Assembly: GCF_022213955.1 (NCBI RefSeq)
Contig: NZ_JAKNTW010000053.1
Coordinates: 1-55,919, forward strand
Length of the DNA: 55,919 bases
DNA from: Dolomitihabitans soli
GTDB lineage: Bacteria > Actinomycetota > Actinomycetes > Streptosporangiales > Streptosporangiaceae
Direction of reading: 5' to 3'
In this document: in pieces, positions 26,984 through 35,825 of the stretch
How the letters are laid out: every line of letters begins with the position of its first letter
Position numbering within the stretch: position 1 is the stretch's first letter
The notes under the pieces: model-generated
Database searches by the model: none
Told to the model about the DNA's origin: nothing
What the model saw: the letters and a program-made list of their open reading frames with translations, nothing else
Made by a program: the position numbers and the translations under genes

Positions 26984-28822
26984 ATGTGGCCGCCGGCCTC
27001 GTCGAGGACGATCGACCGGGGAGCCTTGCTCTCGTCGATCGGGACGGCACTGACACTCGGCTGGAAAGCCTCCCGTTTCTGCCTGGTCACGAAGGCGTTC
27101 CTGACAATAGTGGGCGGCGTGACGCCGATCGTGCTGGCCTGGCTGATGAAGTTCGTGCTCGACGGGCTCACCGGCGCAGGCACCGGTTCCGTTCCGCTCG
27201 TCGTCCTCGCGGTCGGGGTCGCCGTCACCGGTGTGGTGGTCGGCGTTCTACCGATTGTTTCGCAATACATCGGAACCGAGTTCGACCGGTCCGTCAACCT
27301 CATCGTGCGAACGACCTTGTTCACCGCCATCAACCGGCTGAAGGGCCTCGCACGGCTGGAAGATCCACGGTTTCACGACCAGTTCCAGCTCGCCCAGCAA
27401 GCCGGCTACGCCGGACCGGCACAGGTGATCTCCGGACTGCTGGGAACGACGCAGAGCCTGGTCACCGCCGTGGGTTTCATCGGGACACTCGTCGTTCTCA
27501 ACCCCTGGCTGGCGATAGCAGTCCTCGCGGCCGGAGTCGTCACCGTCCGCGCGGAGTTCGCGCTGTCGCGCCGGCGAGTCCGGGTGACGATCGGCATCAG
27601 CAAGACCGAAAGGCGGGATTTCTTCTATCAGAGCCTGCAGAGTCGAATGGACGCGGCGAAAGAGCTTCGGCTGCTGAACCTCGGGGGATTCTTCCTCGGC
27701 CGGATGCTGCACGAGTTGCGGAAGGTCAACGCCACCCGCCGCCGGCTCGACCGGCAGGAGATGGTCACCCAGGGATCGCTGGCTCTCCTCGGTGCGCTGC
27801 TGACCGGCGGCGGGCTGGTCTGGGCCATCACGGCCGCGTCGTCGGGCCGGCTGACGCCTGGCGACGTCTCCATCTTCGTGATGGCCGTATCCGGCGTTCA
27901 GTCCGGAATCACGATGGCGTCATCACATCTGGGCGGGGTGCACCAAGCGGCGGTGCTGCTCGGGGAGTATCGACGAATCGTCGAAGCGGAGCCGGACATG
28001 CCGCTCGCAGCCGACCCGAAACCGGTCACGGAACTCGGACGCGGTATCGAACTGCGCGATGTCTGGTTTCGCTACAGTCCTGACCAGCCATGGGTGCTGC
28101 GCGGCGTCAACCTGCACATCCCGGCGGGGCGTACCACCGGACTGGTCGGCCACAACGGTGCCGGCAAGACCACCGTGGTGAAGTTGCTGTGCCGGCTGTA
28201 CGACCCGACGCAGGGGCAGGTGCTGTGGGATGGTGTCGACGTCCGCGAGTTGGACGTCGAGGAGCTTCGCCGGCGTATAGGCACGATTTTCCAGGACTTC
28301 ATGACCTACGAACTGTCGGCGGCGGAGAACATCGGAGTCGGGTGGCTGGACGCCCTCGACGATATGGACCGCATCACAGCCGCCGCCCGCCGTGCCGAGG
28401 CACACGAGATCATCACCGGGCTTCCCCGCGGTTACCAGACCCTGTTGAGCCGGAACTGGTTCGATCAGACGGACGACGGAGACCAGGACGGCGTGCTTCT
28501 CTCTGGTGGTCAATGGCAACGGGTGGCACTGGCTCGGGCCTTCATCCGGGACAAGCCCGAGCTGCTGATCCTCGACGAGCCGACCGCGGGCCTTGACGCC
28601 CGTGCCGAGTTCGACATCCATCGGCGGTTGGATGACTACCGCGCGCAGAACAAGACCAGCCTGCTCATCTCCCACCGTCTCGGCTCGGTCAGAACGGCCG
28701 ATCATATTGTGGTGCTGGCCGACGGCCAGGTCGTCGAACAGGGCAACCATGAGGAACTTTTCGCCCGCGACGAGCTCTACGCCGAGCTCTTCAAACTGCA
28801 GGCGACGGGCTATCGGAACTAG
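26984..28822 (+). CDS. ABC exporter with fused membrane and ATPase domains
   Basis: This 612-residue protein starts at ATG 26984, 3 nt after the redoxin stop. No C39 peptidase domain is present at the N-terminus. A six-helix membrane domain (about 30-330) is followed by the ATPase: Walker A GHNGAGKTTVVKL (near 389), signature LSGGQWQRVALARAF (near 506), Walker B LLILDEPTAGLDA (near 527) and switch His in LISHRLGSV. Because the precursor leader is not Sec-like and the exporter lacks its own protease, I infer export of the whole precursor and later cleavage by the S26 enzyme. It could alternatively export an unrelated substrate. Confidence 0.9.
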   Translation: MWPPASSRTIDRGALLSSIGTALTLGWKASRFCLVTKAFLTIVGGVTPIVLAWLMKFVLDGLTGAGTGSVPLVVLAVGVAVTGVVVGVLPIVSQYIGTEFDRSVNLIVRTTLFTAINRLKGLARLEDPRFHDQFQLAQQAGYAGPAQVISGLLGTTQSLVTAVGFIGTLVVLNPWLAIAVLAAGVVTVRAEFALSRRRVRVTIGISKTERRDFFYQSLQSRMDAAKELRLLNLGGFFLGRMLHELRKVNATRRRLDRQEMVTQGSLALLGALLTGGGLVWAITAASSGRLTPGDVSIFVMAVSGVQSGITMASSHLGGVHQAAVLLGEYRRIVEAEPDMPLAADPKPVTELGRGIELRDVWFRYSPDQPWVLRGVNLHIPAGRTTGLVGHNGAGKTTVVKLLCRLYDPTQGQVLWDGVDVRELDVEELRRRIGTIFQDFMTYELSAAENIGVGWLDALDDMDRITAAARRAEAHEIITGLPRGYQTLLSRNWFDQTDDGDQDGVLLSGGQWQRVALARAFIRDKPELLILDEPTAGLDARAEFDIHRRLDDYRAQNKTSLLISHRLGSVRTADHIVVLADGQVVEQGNHEELFARDELYAELFKLQATGYRN

Positions 28823-28875
28823 GACGCGTCGGCGTGTGCCAGGCATCAAGTGCTCTTTTGATCTTCCCTTGTTCC

Positions 28876-28910
28876 GGCACGGCACGGCACGGCACGGCAC
28901 GGCACGGCAC
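28876..28910. repeat. Seven tandem GGCAC pentamers
   Basis: Seven exact GGCAC units lie 53 bp after the ABC exporter gene, in a 335-bp stretch (28823-29157) without a recognisable gene. The pentamer is not a multiple of three, so it is unlikely to be coding. It is probably a slippage-prone array. Confidence 0.85.
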
Positions 28911-29157
28911 GACCGGTCGGCCGGAACGCCAGGGGCGGCAATTTTCATATCGCCTTCGGATCGCCTTCAAACCGGCGTCACACACCTCGGCCCGCAAATT
29001 CCGGTTCAGCATGCTCCGCCAGGGCAGTCTCGATTGTGCCGGTGAGCACCCATTTGTAGATCTTTAGCCTGGTACGGCCGGACAGCTGGTCGAATCCACC
29101 GGCGCTGTCCGACCCACATCCGGCTCGCCAACGGACAAGTACGAAAGGAAGTCTTCG

Positions 29158-29337
29158 GGCAGAACGGCGATCGGCCGCTACGAGAACATCGCCTCGGACA
29201 ACCTGGCGGTCTACCGCCCCTCCGAGGCCGCGTTCTACATCCGCAAGGCGAACCTGACCGTGCAAACCGCCGTCTTCGGCGACGGTGGTCAAGGCGACGT
29301 CCCGCCATTGGGAAGTTCCGGTAACCACATTCCAATG
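29158..29337 (+). pseudogene. FG-GAP/VCBS-like repeat protein fragment
   Basis: The frame encodes IGRYENIASDNLAVYRPSEA and then FYIRKANLTVQTAVFGDGGQ followed by GDVP. This is one blade of the DNLAVYRP...FGDGGQGDVP repeat found in large secreted actinomycete proteins. There is no start, signal peptide or further repeat. A terminator follows at 29350, which may be the original gene's. Confidence 0.55.
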
Positions 29338-29349
29338 ACGAATGCCGGC

Positions 29350-29381
29350 GGCTCCTTCGGGCTCACGCGTCCGAAGGAGCC
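29350..29381 (+). terminator. Intrinsic terminator
   Basis: GGCTCCTTCGG (29350-29360) pairs perfectly with CCGAAGGAGCC (29371-29381), loop of 10 nt, just after the FG-GAP fragment. Confidence 0.65.
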
Positions 29382-29547
29382 ACTTCGCGTATGGGAGCCG
29401 GCCTGCGGATGATCACGCATGCGCCCGCCGCATGGTGCCCTGATGCCAGGGGGTGATGTCCGGGAAATGTCCGGTCGTTTGCCCTGGTCTGTGTACCGGT
29501 GGGCGCCCAGACTTTACTGCCTGAAACAGAAGGAAAAGGAGCATCGC

Positions 29548-30042
29548 ATGAGGAGAGTTGTAGCGATCGCCGGTTCGGCGTTCGTCCTTGCAGGTATGGC
29601 GATGACGGGTCAGGCCGGCGCGGCCTCCGCCGTCCAGCGCCAGGATTCCGGGGCTGAGGTGGTGCAGTTGGTGCGGTACTTCGGCGGTGAGCGGCACTGG
29701 AGTACGACCGGTCCGGCCCCGAGCTCGCGTTATCGAGTGGAGGGTCGGGTGCCGATCCTGGCGGAGGGGGGTCCGGGCACGTTGGCGATCCATGGCTGCC
29801 TCGCCGCTCAGGCCCCGCTGAATCAGTTCTTGTCGGCGGACCGTGCCTGCGAAGGCGATAAGAACGTGTTCCTGCGCACCGAGGGATACGTGTACAAGCA
29901 GGCGGCCCCCGGCAGGAAGGCCATTTACCGCTGTTACGTCGTGGCCCACAAGAGCCACTTCTTCTCAGTCGACCCCGACTGCGAATCCACGCCGCGCAAC
30001 CCGGTGCGAGCCGAGTTCAGAATCGGCTACACGGTGTCATAG
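29548..30042 (+). CDS. Secreted protein of unknown function with two WST/FFS-type repeats
   Basis: ATG 29548 (MRRVVAIAGSAF) lies 8 nt after AAAAGGAG; 164 residues. The signal peptide ends near AGAASA (residue 28). The mature part looks like two related halves of about 60 residues: VRYFGGERHWSTTGPAPSSR with HGCLA, then EGYVYKQAAPGRKAIYRCYV with SHFFSVDPDCE. Four cysteines may form disulfides. The pattern recalls DUF5648-like repeat proteins that sit on cell-surface proteins, but I cannot assign it firmly. It stands alone between terminators. The same frame stays open for 82 codons past its stop, to 30288, with no recognisable homology. Confidence 0.7.
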   Translation: MRRVVAIAGSAFVLAGMAMTGQAGAASAVQRQDSGAEVVQLVRYFGGERHWSTTGPAPSSRYRVEGRVPILAEGGPGTLAIHGCLAAQAPLNQFLSADRACEGDKNVFLRTEGYVYKQAAPGRKAIYRCYVVAHKSHFFSVDPDCESTPRNPVRAEFRIGYTVS

Positions 30043-30137
30043 CCAGCCGTACGGCAAGGTTCGGGGGAGAAAGCCACCGCTGCGGAAGGCCGCCGATCTG
30101 CTGACACCGACGTGCGGCAGATCGCCGGACACGGCAT

Positions 30138-30177
30138 GATCTCGGCAGCGGCAGCGCACGCCGTCGCTGCCAAGATC
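30138..30177. terminator. Bidirectional hairpin between two small secreted-protein genes
   Basis: GATCTCGGCAGCG (30138-30150) pairs with CGCTGCCAAGATC (30165-30177), 12 of 13 positions, in the convergent gap 30043-30322. It could serve either gene. Confidence 0.5.
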
Positions 30178-30322
30178 AACCTCCGCGCGATGGTGTGCGC
30201 GTCGCCGGAGCAGACCGGTACCCGATACGCGTTCAGACTGGTACGCGGCGGTCATGAACTCGTTCTCAACCACATCACGGGGCGATGAGCCGGTCGTTGA
30301 CGGCCTGCACGAACTGGACGGC

Positions 30323-30727
30323 TCAGACGCCCGAACCCGCGCCGATCGGGCAGGCAGGAGCGGTGCCCGGTTGGATGCGGACCTGCGGCGCGTCCCGGAA
30401 GTCGGCTGGCACGGTGGATCGGCCCGCGCACAGCACCTTCGTGGCGCCCACGCGGTTGATCAGCACGACCTGGCAGCCCGGCAACGGACGATTGTCGAAC
30501 GCGCCGATGGAACTCGCCGTCTGATGGTTCCGCGCCGGCTGGCAGGATGTGTAGATGATCGTCGTCGCTGGGCCGACGAAGGGCTCCTTGTACAACACGA
30601 GTTGCCCGGACGCGGCCCGTTCATGAGATACCGCCGCCGAACCGGGGGCCGCCATCCCCATCATCCCCGCTGCCACGAGACCGGTGAAAGCAACGCTGGA
30701 GGCAAACGCGCTGATTCTCGATCGCAC
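30323..30727 (-). CDS. Small secreted protein, possibly peptidase-inhibitor-like
   Basis: GTG 30727 (MRSRISAFASSV when initiated) is chosen because GGGAGA lies 6 nt upstream; the frame extends further but without a ribosome binding site. The 134-residue product has a signal peptide (about 1-32, ending APGSAAV). The mature chain of about 100 residues has four Cys in TSCQPARN, LPGCQVV, VLCAGR and PACPIG. It is comparable in size and cysteine number to the protein at 10872-11222, and both may belong to the loosely defined secreted inhibitor group. No enzyme motif is present. Confidence 0.65.
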   Translation of the reverse strand: MRSRISAFASSVAFTGLVAAGMMGMAAPGSAAVSHERAASGQLVLYKEPFVGPATTIIYTSCQPARNHQTASSIGAFDNRPLPGCQVVLINRVGATKVLCAGRSTVPADFRDAPQVRIQPGTAPACPIGAGSGV

Positions 30728-31347
30728 TCTTGATCTCCCTCTGTGAACCTGCTTGGTCGTGCACAACGATGGCAGCGTTCGCAGGGCAGAGACAGGGCAT
30801 CGACCGGACATCAGAGCTCCGGGCAACGCGTCTCTCCCTGGCGAATCGGGCGGAACTCATCCTGATCATCGTCATCCGCCGGGCGGGGCTGCGCACGGAG
30901 GCCCTGTCCACGAGATGCGGCCGGCTCGCGGTGATCGACCTGCTCTTCATCGCCCCGGCCTTTGCCTATTCGAACTGGTCAGCGACCACGCCGGCTGCAC
31001 GCCGGGCCGTGGCGCCCCGCGAGGAGCGGACGTGATGGGCCGCTCAGCCGTAGGCGTCGACCAGTCGGCGATCCCGATGAGACGTCATCGGGCTCCTGCG
31101 CCGACGATTAGTCTGGTCAGACCAGATCTCCAAGCTTTTCGGACGCATGGATCGGAGAATCCTGGTGCCGGGCTGGGTGGCGATCGTCGGGAGCATGCCG
31201 GGCGACTCATTCGAGCCGGCCGCTCCTTCGTCGCTCGGTCTGTTGGACAGCGCGGTGACCAGCCACTAACGGCTCCCGGCAACGTTCCCTTCGTCGTGCT
31301 GTGGACGTGCCGGTGAACCTATCGTGAGCGCGAAAGGTGAGGGTGTT
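30728..31347. other. 620-bp gap before the SARP regulator
   Basis: No gene is recognised. A plus-strand frame to about 31035 contains a hydrophobic stretch (LILIIVIRRAGL) but has no ribosome binding site or homology. It presumably holds the promoters of the flanking divergent genes. Confidence 0.35.
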
Positions 31348-34300
31348 GTGATTCCTATTCGGTTTTCGGTGCTCGGTCCTTTGACGGTGGCTCGTGACAG
31401 CGCGAAGGTGCCGGTCCCGAGCGGCAAGATCCGGACTCTGCTCGCGGCGCTCCTGCTCCGGCCTAACCAGACCGTCTCGCTCGACCAGCTCGCCGAACGG
31501 TTGTGGGGTCAGGACCCGCCGCGAAATCCTCGCCGGGTTCTGCAGACCAATGTGGTGCGTCTGCGGCAGTCCTTGGACCTGGGCGGATTGATCCTGACAC
31601 AGCCGGGTGGTTACGCCGCCTGTTTGGAGCCCGCCCAGCTCGATCTGCTCGAATTCCAGCACCTGATCCAGACGGCGGCCGGTGCGGCGACACCTGTGCT
31701 GGAGGGGCGTCTCCTCCGCGAGGCGCTGGCCTTGTGGTGCGGGCCGGTATGCGCCGACGTCGAATCGGACGCTCTCCACCAGATCGACGTCCCGCCCCTC
31801 ACCGAGCAACGTCTTCATGCGGTCGAACGTCGTATGGACATCGACCTGCACCTCGGTGAGCACGCCGCGCTCGTTGCGGAGCTGCGGGCCCTGACCATCG
31901 AGCACCCTCTGCGGGAGCGTTTCTGGGCGCAGCTAATGACCGCTCTCTACCGGACCGGGCGGCAGGCCGACGCCCTCGACGCGTACCGCACCGTTTCCCA
32001 CCGGCTCAAGGAGGAGCTCGGCATCGATCCCAACGCCGAACTGCTCCGACTCCACCAGGACATCCTCACCCAGCAATACCAGCCACAGGAGCACCCCCGC
32101 CCACCCCTCCAGGCGGACGGTGGCGCCCCGACGAGACAGGTGGCCGCCCCCGGAGCAGGCGACGATTCCCCGGTGGTCCCTCCGAAGGAGGAGCCGGCGT
32201 TAGGTGTGTTGTTGCGTACCTGGCGGGAGCGTGCTCTCCTCACACAGGAGCAGGTGGCGGCGCGGGCGGGCCTCAACGTCCGTACCGTCCGCCGGTTGGA
32301 GGCCGGTGAACTACGACGGCCGCGCATCCGGTCGGTGCAACTACTCGCCGAGGCGCTACGTCTGGATGCCGAGGAGGTGTCGATCCTCACGCAAGCCTCG
32401 ATCGGGAGCCCGGGCGGCCCTTCCCCGATACGCACCATGTTGCGGCAACTGCCCGCCGATGTGGGGGCGTTCGTCGGCCGGGAGCAGGAACTGGCCGTTC
32501 TGGACCGCGTCGGTGACACGGCCACGGTGGTGATCACCGCCATCGACGGCATGGCGGGGGTCGGCAAGACCGCGCTGGCGATCCACGCCGGACACCAGCT
32601 CTCCCCCCGCTTCCCCGACGGCGACCTGTTCGTCGACCTGCACGGTTACACACACGGCATGACCGCCGCGGACCCGGCCGACACACTCGCCCGCGTACTG
32701 GGCGTGCTGGGCGTCCCCGGGGAGTCGATCCCGCAGCACATCGATGACCGGGCGGCCCTGTACCGCAGCGTGCTGGCCGGCAGGAAGATGCTGATCGTGC
32801 TGGACAACGCCGCGGACGAGGCCCAGGTACGTCCGCTGCTGCCCGGCGCGGGAGGCTGCCTCGTCCTGATCACCAGCCGGCGCCGGCTGGTCGGCCTGGA
32901 CGGCGCCGACACGGTATCGGTGGACGTCCTACCACCCGCGGACGCGATCGCGCTGTTCACCGGCACCGCCGGCCAGGAACGGGTCGCAGGGGTGCCACAC
33001 GACCTGCTGGCCGAGGTGGTACGGCGGTGCGGGCTGCTCCCACTGGCGATCCGCCTGGCCGCGGCCCGGCTGAAAACCCACCCGGCCTGGAGCGTCAGCC
33101 ATCTGCTGCAACGGCTGGAAGAACACGAGCGCAGGCCGGAAGAACTACAGGCCGGGCAGCGCAGCGTCACCGCCGCGCTCGACCTGTCCTACCGCGAACT
33201 CACTCCCGCCGAACAACACACCTACCGTCTGCTGGGCCTGCACGCCGGGATCGACATCGCGCCCGACGCCGCCGCCGCCCTGCTGGACACCACCATCACG
33301 CGGGCCCTGACACTGCTGGACCGACTGCTGGAGGTCCACCTCCTACAGGAACCGGTCCCCGGCCGCTACCGCTTCCACGACCTGATCCGCGCCCACGCCG
33401 CCGAGAAGGCCGCGGAAGAGGAACCCGAATCCGATCGACGCACCGCACTGACCCGGCTGCTCGACCACTACAGCCAGGCCGCCTCAGCCGCGATGGACCG
33501 CCTCTACCCCTACGAAGCCGACGCACGACCACGCCCCCCCACCGGAACCACATCCATGCCCGACCCGGCCACAGCCACCACCTGGCTCGACGCGGAACTC
33601 GCCAACCTCCTCGCCCTCGCCCAATACGCCGCCGAACACGGCTTCCCCGAACACATCCAGCACCTGTCGGTCACTTTGCATCGCTGCCTGCGCACTCGTG
33701 GGCGCTACGCCGAAGCCGAGACCCTGCACGCGCGGGCGCTGACCGCCGCCCGCGCCGCCGAGGATCGTACGAGCGAAATGGAGGCGCTTCTCGGGCTGGG
33801 GGAGATCCGTTACCGCCAGAACCAGTACAACATGACCCTGGAGGACACCTCGCGCGCCCTCGACCTCGCCCGCGACATCGGCAACCGCTCCGGCGAACTG
33901 CGTGCGCTGAACACCCTGGGCCTGCTCCGCGCGGTGCACGGGCAGTACGCACAGTCCATCGAGGACTTCACACAGGCCCTGGACCTCGCCCAGGCGATTG
34001 GTCAGCGGACCGGCGAACTGGACGCATTGATCGGCTCCGGACACATCCACAGGATGATGGGGCGGCACGAGCCGGCCGTCGAGAATCTGGAGAGGGCCTT
34101 CGACATCGCCCGCACGATCGGTCACCGCACCGGCGAACTCCGCGCACTGCTCGGGCTCGGTCACATCCATCTCGGCCAGGGCGAGTACGGGCCGGCGACC
34201 GATTGTTTCACGCGGGCCCTGGATCTGGCTCGTGGCGCGGAACACCGGCTCGGCGAGCTCGACAGCCTCACCGCCCTCGGCGACCTGAACCGTCTCCAGG

Positions 34301-34680
34301 GCCGGTACGAGCATGCTCGCGACTGCTACCAGCAGGCCGTCGACCTCGCCCGCGAGATCGGCAACCGCAACTGGCAGTTCGAGGCCATCCACAGCATCGG
34401 CCGGCTGCAGCACGACTGCGGGCGACCCGATGAGGCACTCGACAGCCACGGTCAGGCCCTCCGCCTCGCCACAGACCTCGACCAACCCGGCGACCAGGCC
34501 CGCGCCCACGACGGCCTCGCCCATGCCCACGCCGCCCTCGGCCACCACGACCAGGCCCGCCACCATTGGTGCCAGGCCCTGGCCATCCTGAGCGCCCTGG
34601 GCACCGGCCACAGCGACGAAAGGGGGGTCGACGTCGAGAGCATCCGCGCCCACCTCGCCCGCCATGGTGATGATCGTTGA
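31348..34680 (+). CDS. SARP/AfsR-type regulator with an extra XRE HTH, NB-ARC ATPase and TPR repeats
   Basis: GTG 31348 is preferred to GTG 31324 because GGTGAGG lies 5 nt before it; 1110 residues. Order: OmpR-like winged HTH (about 1-95; FSVLGPLTV, LLRPNQTVSLDQLAERLWG), BTAD helical domain (about 96-245), XRE-type HTH (about 283-345; LRTWRERALLTQEQVAARAG, NVRTVRRLEAGE), NB-ARC with P-loop GMAGVGKTALAIH (near 401) and LIVLDNAADEAQVRPLLPG, then winged-helix and about seven TPR repeats (785-1085). Ordinary AfsR-type proteins have the first, second, fourth and fifth parts; the XRE domain is an addition. Such regulators activate secondary metabolism. The gene stands alone, so its target is unknown; the Cys-rich peptide locus is 2.5 kb away. 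Confidence 0.9.
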   Translation: MIPIRFSVLGPLTVARDSAKVPVPSGKIRTLLAALLLRPNQTVSLDQLAERLWGQDPPRNPRRVLQTNVVRLRQSLDLGGLILTQPGGYAACLEPAQLDLLEFQHLIQTAAGAATPVLEGRLLREALALWCGPVCADVESDALHQIDVPPLTEQRLHAVERRMDIDLHLGEHAALVAELRALTIEHPLRERFWAQLMTALYRTGRQADALDAYRTVSHRLKEELGIDPNAELLRLHQDILTQQYQPQEHPRPPLQADGGAPTRQVAAPGAGDDSPVVPPKEEPALGVLLRTWRERALLTQEQVAARAGLNVRTVRRLEAGELRRPRIRSVQLLAEALRLDAEEVSILTQASIGSPGGPSPIRTMLRQLPADVGAFVGREQELAVLDRVGDTATVVITAIDGMAGVGKTALAIHAGHQLSPRFPDGDLFVDLHGYTHGMTAADPADTLARVLGVLGVPGESIPQHIDDRAALYRSVLAGRKMLIVLDNAADEAQVRPLLPGAGGCLVLITSRRRLVGLDGADTVSVDVLPPADAIALFTGTAGQERVAGVPHDLLAEVVRRCGLLPLAIRLAAARLKTHPAWSVSHLLQRLEEHERRPEELQAGQRSVTAALDLSYRELTPAEQHTYRLLGLHAGIDIAPDAAAALLDTTITRALTLLDRLLEVHLLQEPVPGRYRFHDLIRAHAAEKAAEEEPESDRRTALTRLLDHYSQAASAAMDRLYPYEADARPRPPTGTTSMPDPATATTWLDAELANLLALAQYAAEHGFPEHIQHLSVTLHRCLRTRGRYAEAETLHARALTAARAAEDRTSEMEALLGLGEIRYRQNQYNMTLEDTSRALDLARDIGNRSGELRALNTLGLLRAVHGQYAQSIEDFTQALDLAQAIGQRTGELDALIGSGHIHRMMGRHEPAVENLERAFDIARTIGHRTGELRALLGLGHIHLGQGEYGPATDCFTRALDLARGAEHRLGELDSLTALGDLNRLQGRYEHARDCYQQAVDLAREIGNRNWQFEAIHSIGRLQHDCGRPDEALDSHGQALRLATDLDQPGDQARAHDGLAHAHAALGHHDQARHHWCQALAILSALGTGHSDERGVDVESIRAHLARHGDDR

Positions 34681-34868
34681 CCCCGGCTACCCCCTACGCA
34701 GGTCCGCCCTGACCAGCCGCAGGAACGCCTTCAGCCCCGTGATCACCTCCTGGTCGTCCTCGGCGTAACCGCACACCCCACCGGTCCGTAGGTCACCCAA
34801 CTCGGGCGTAACCTCCTCATGGACCTGCATGAGGCGGGCACCACGGCCGAATGCCTTCTGAAGGTGGC
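34681..34868 (-). other. Possible C-terminal gene remnant
   Basis: A minus-strand frame ending about 34685 reads QVHEEVTPELGDLRTGGVCG, then YAEDDQEVITGLKAFLRLVR. It looks protein-like but lacks a start and a family match, and it abuts the end of the GbsR/MarR gene. Confidence 0.3.
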
Positions 34869-35603
34869 TCAGGTGACGCTGTCTGAGTTCGTTTCGGGTT
34901 TCGTGTGGAGGATCTCGCGGGCCTGGTCCGCGGCGCGGGCGATGCTCTCGGAGACGAAGTCGACGAAGCGGGCGATGTTCTCCAGGCGGGCGGCGGCCGG
35001 GGTGTCGGGACCGAGGATGCCGACGCCCTGCCGGGCGACCTCGCCGAGGTGGGCGGTAGATCGGGCGCTGGCCATCGTGGATTGGTACATGACGTCGTCG
35101 TCGACGACGTAGCGTTCGCGGCGGCGTTCGTCGCGTTCCCGGCGGATGAGGCCCTGGCTTTCGAGGAACGTGACCGCTTTGGAGACGGATGCCCGGCTGA
35201 TCTGGAGGCGCCCGGCGAGTTCGGAGGCGGTGAGGCTGCCGGCGTCGGTGGTGTAGAGGTTGGCCAGCGCGCGGGCCGTCATCTTGGGCAGGCCCGATTG
35301 CATGAAGACGGTGGTGAACGTCTCCTCGTACTCGCGTACGGCTTCGGCATCGCGTCCGTGGGCCTGCGGGGGCGTGTCGGGGTCCCGGGGCGCGGCCTTT
35401 CTGCGGCGGTGGGCGCGGTGTTCGGTGGCGCGGTGGGCGAGGTCGGCGCGGTAGGCGGTGGGGCCGCCGTTGCGCATCACCTCACGCGTGATCGTCGAGG
35501 TCGGACGGTCGAGGCCTCTGGCGATTTCCGCGTAGGCGAGACCGTCGGCCAGCCCCAGCGCGATCTGCTGGCGGTCCTGCTGGGTGAGTCTGCCTCCCGG
35601 CAT
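34869..35603 (-). CDS. GbsR/MarR-family regulator with an N-terminal IS30-type HTH
   Basis: ATG 35603 (MPGGRLTQQDRQQI) follows AAGGAGACCGCG; 244 residues. The first HTH (about 6-45, LADGLAYAEIARGLDRPTST) resembles the DNA-binding domain of IS30 transposases. The second, MarR-like winged HTH (about 95-165) shows MTARALANLYTTDAG and ELAGRLQISRASVSKAVTFL with RRERDERRRERYVVDDD. A C-terminal helical tail may dimerise. It is divergent from a DUF4097 gene, and repeated TGCAAC motifs fill the gap. It probably represses both genes. The inducing signal is unknown. Confidence 0.87.
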   Translation of the reverse strand: MPGGRLTQQDRQQIALGLADGLAYAEIARGLDRPTSTITREVMRNGGPTAYRADLAHRATEHRAHRRRKAAPRDPDTPPQAHGRDAEAVREYEETFTTVFMQSGLPKMTARALANLYTTDAGSLTASELAGRLQISRASVSKAVTFLESQGLIRRERDERRRERYVVDDDVMYQSTMASARSTAHLGEVARQGVGILGPDTPAAARLENIARFVDFVSESIARAADQAREILHTKPETNSDSVT

Positions 35604-35655
35604 CGCGGTCTCCTTCGTGGTCTGTGGTGTCTCCACGATAGCGTTCACCCTCGAT

Positions 35656-35784
35656 CCATTGCAACGAACAGATGAGCGTTGTTGCATTAGATTCTGAAAC
35701 CATTGCAACGAATCACCTATCTCCACCTGCGACGATGGCTAGTGCACGCAATGAATCGATTGCCTCATCTGGAAATGCAACGTA
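35656..35784. promoter_or_regulatory. Cluster of TGCAAC repeats, probable operators of the GbsR/MarR protein
   Basis: CCATTGCAACGAA occurs twice exactly (35656-35668 and 35700-35712). An inverted TTGTTGCAT lies between them and AAATGCAACGTA occurs near 35773. Four related half-sites within 130 bp of a divergent regulator gap are strong evidence of regulation. Confidence 0.65.
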
Positions 35785-35825
35785 GTGTTTCCCTCATCAG
35801 AAACAACAAGCCGAAGGAAAACACG

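Noticed and set aside
28791-29012. Minus-strand frame encoding repeated Cys-Arg-Ala-Val-Pro units
   Set aside because: The cysteines come only from the GGCAC pentamers. It has no leader similar to the two Cys-rich precursors and no AxA site at the right place.
30043-30288. C-terminal extension of the 29548-30042 protein by stop read-through
   Set aside because: The frame does stay open for 82 codons after the TAG, but the extension has no homology and overlaps a terminator-like hairpin.
35476-35603. IS30 transposase
   Set aside because: Only the IS30-type HTH is present, fused to a MarR winged helix; there is no DDE catalytic domain and no terminal inverted repeats.
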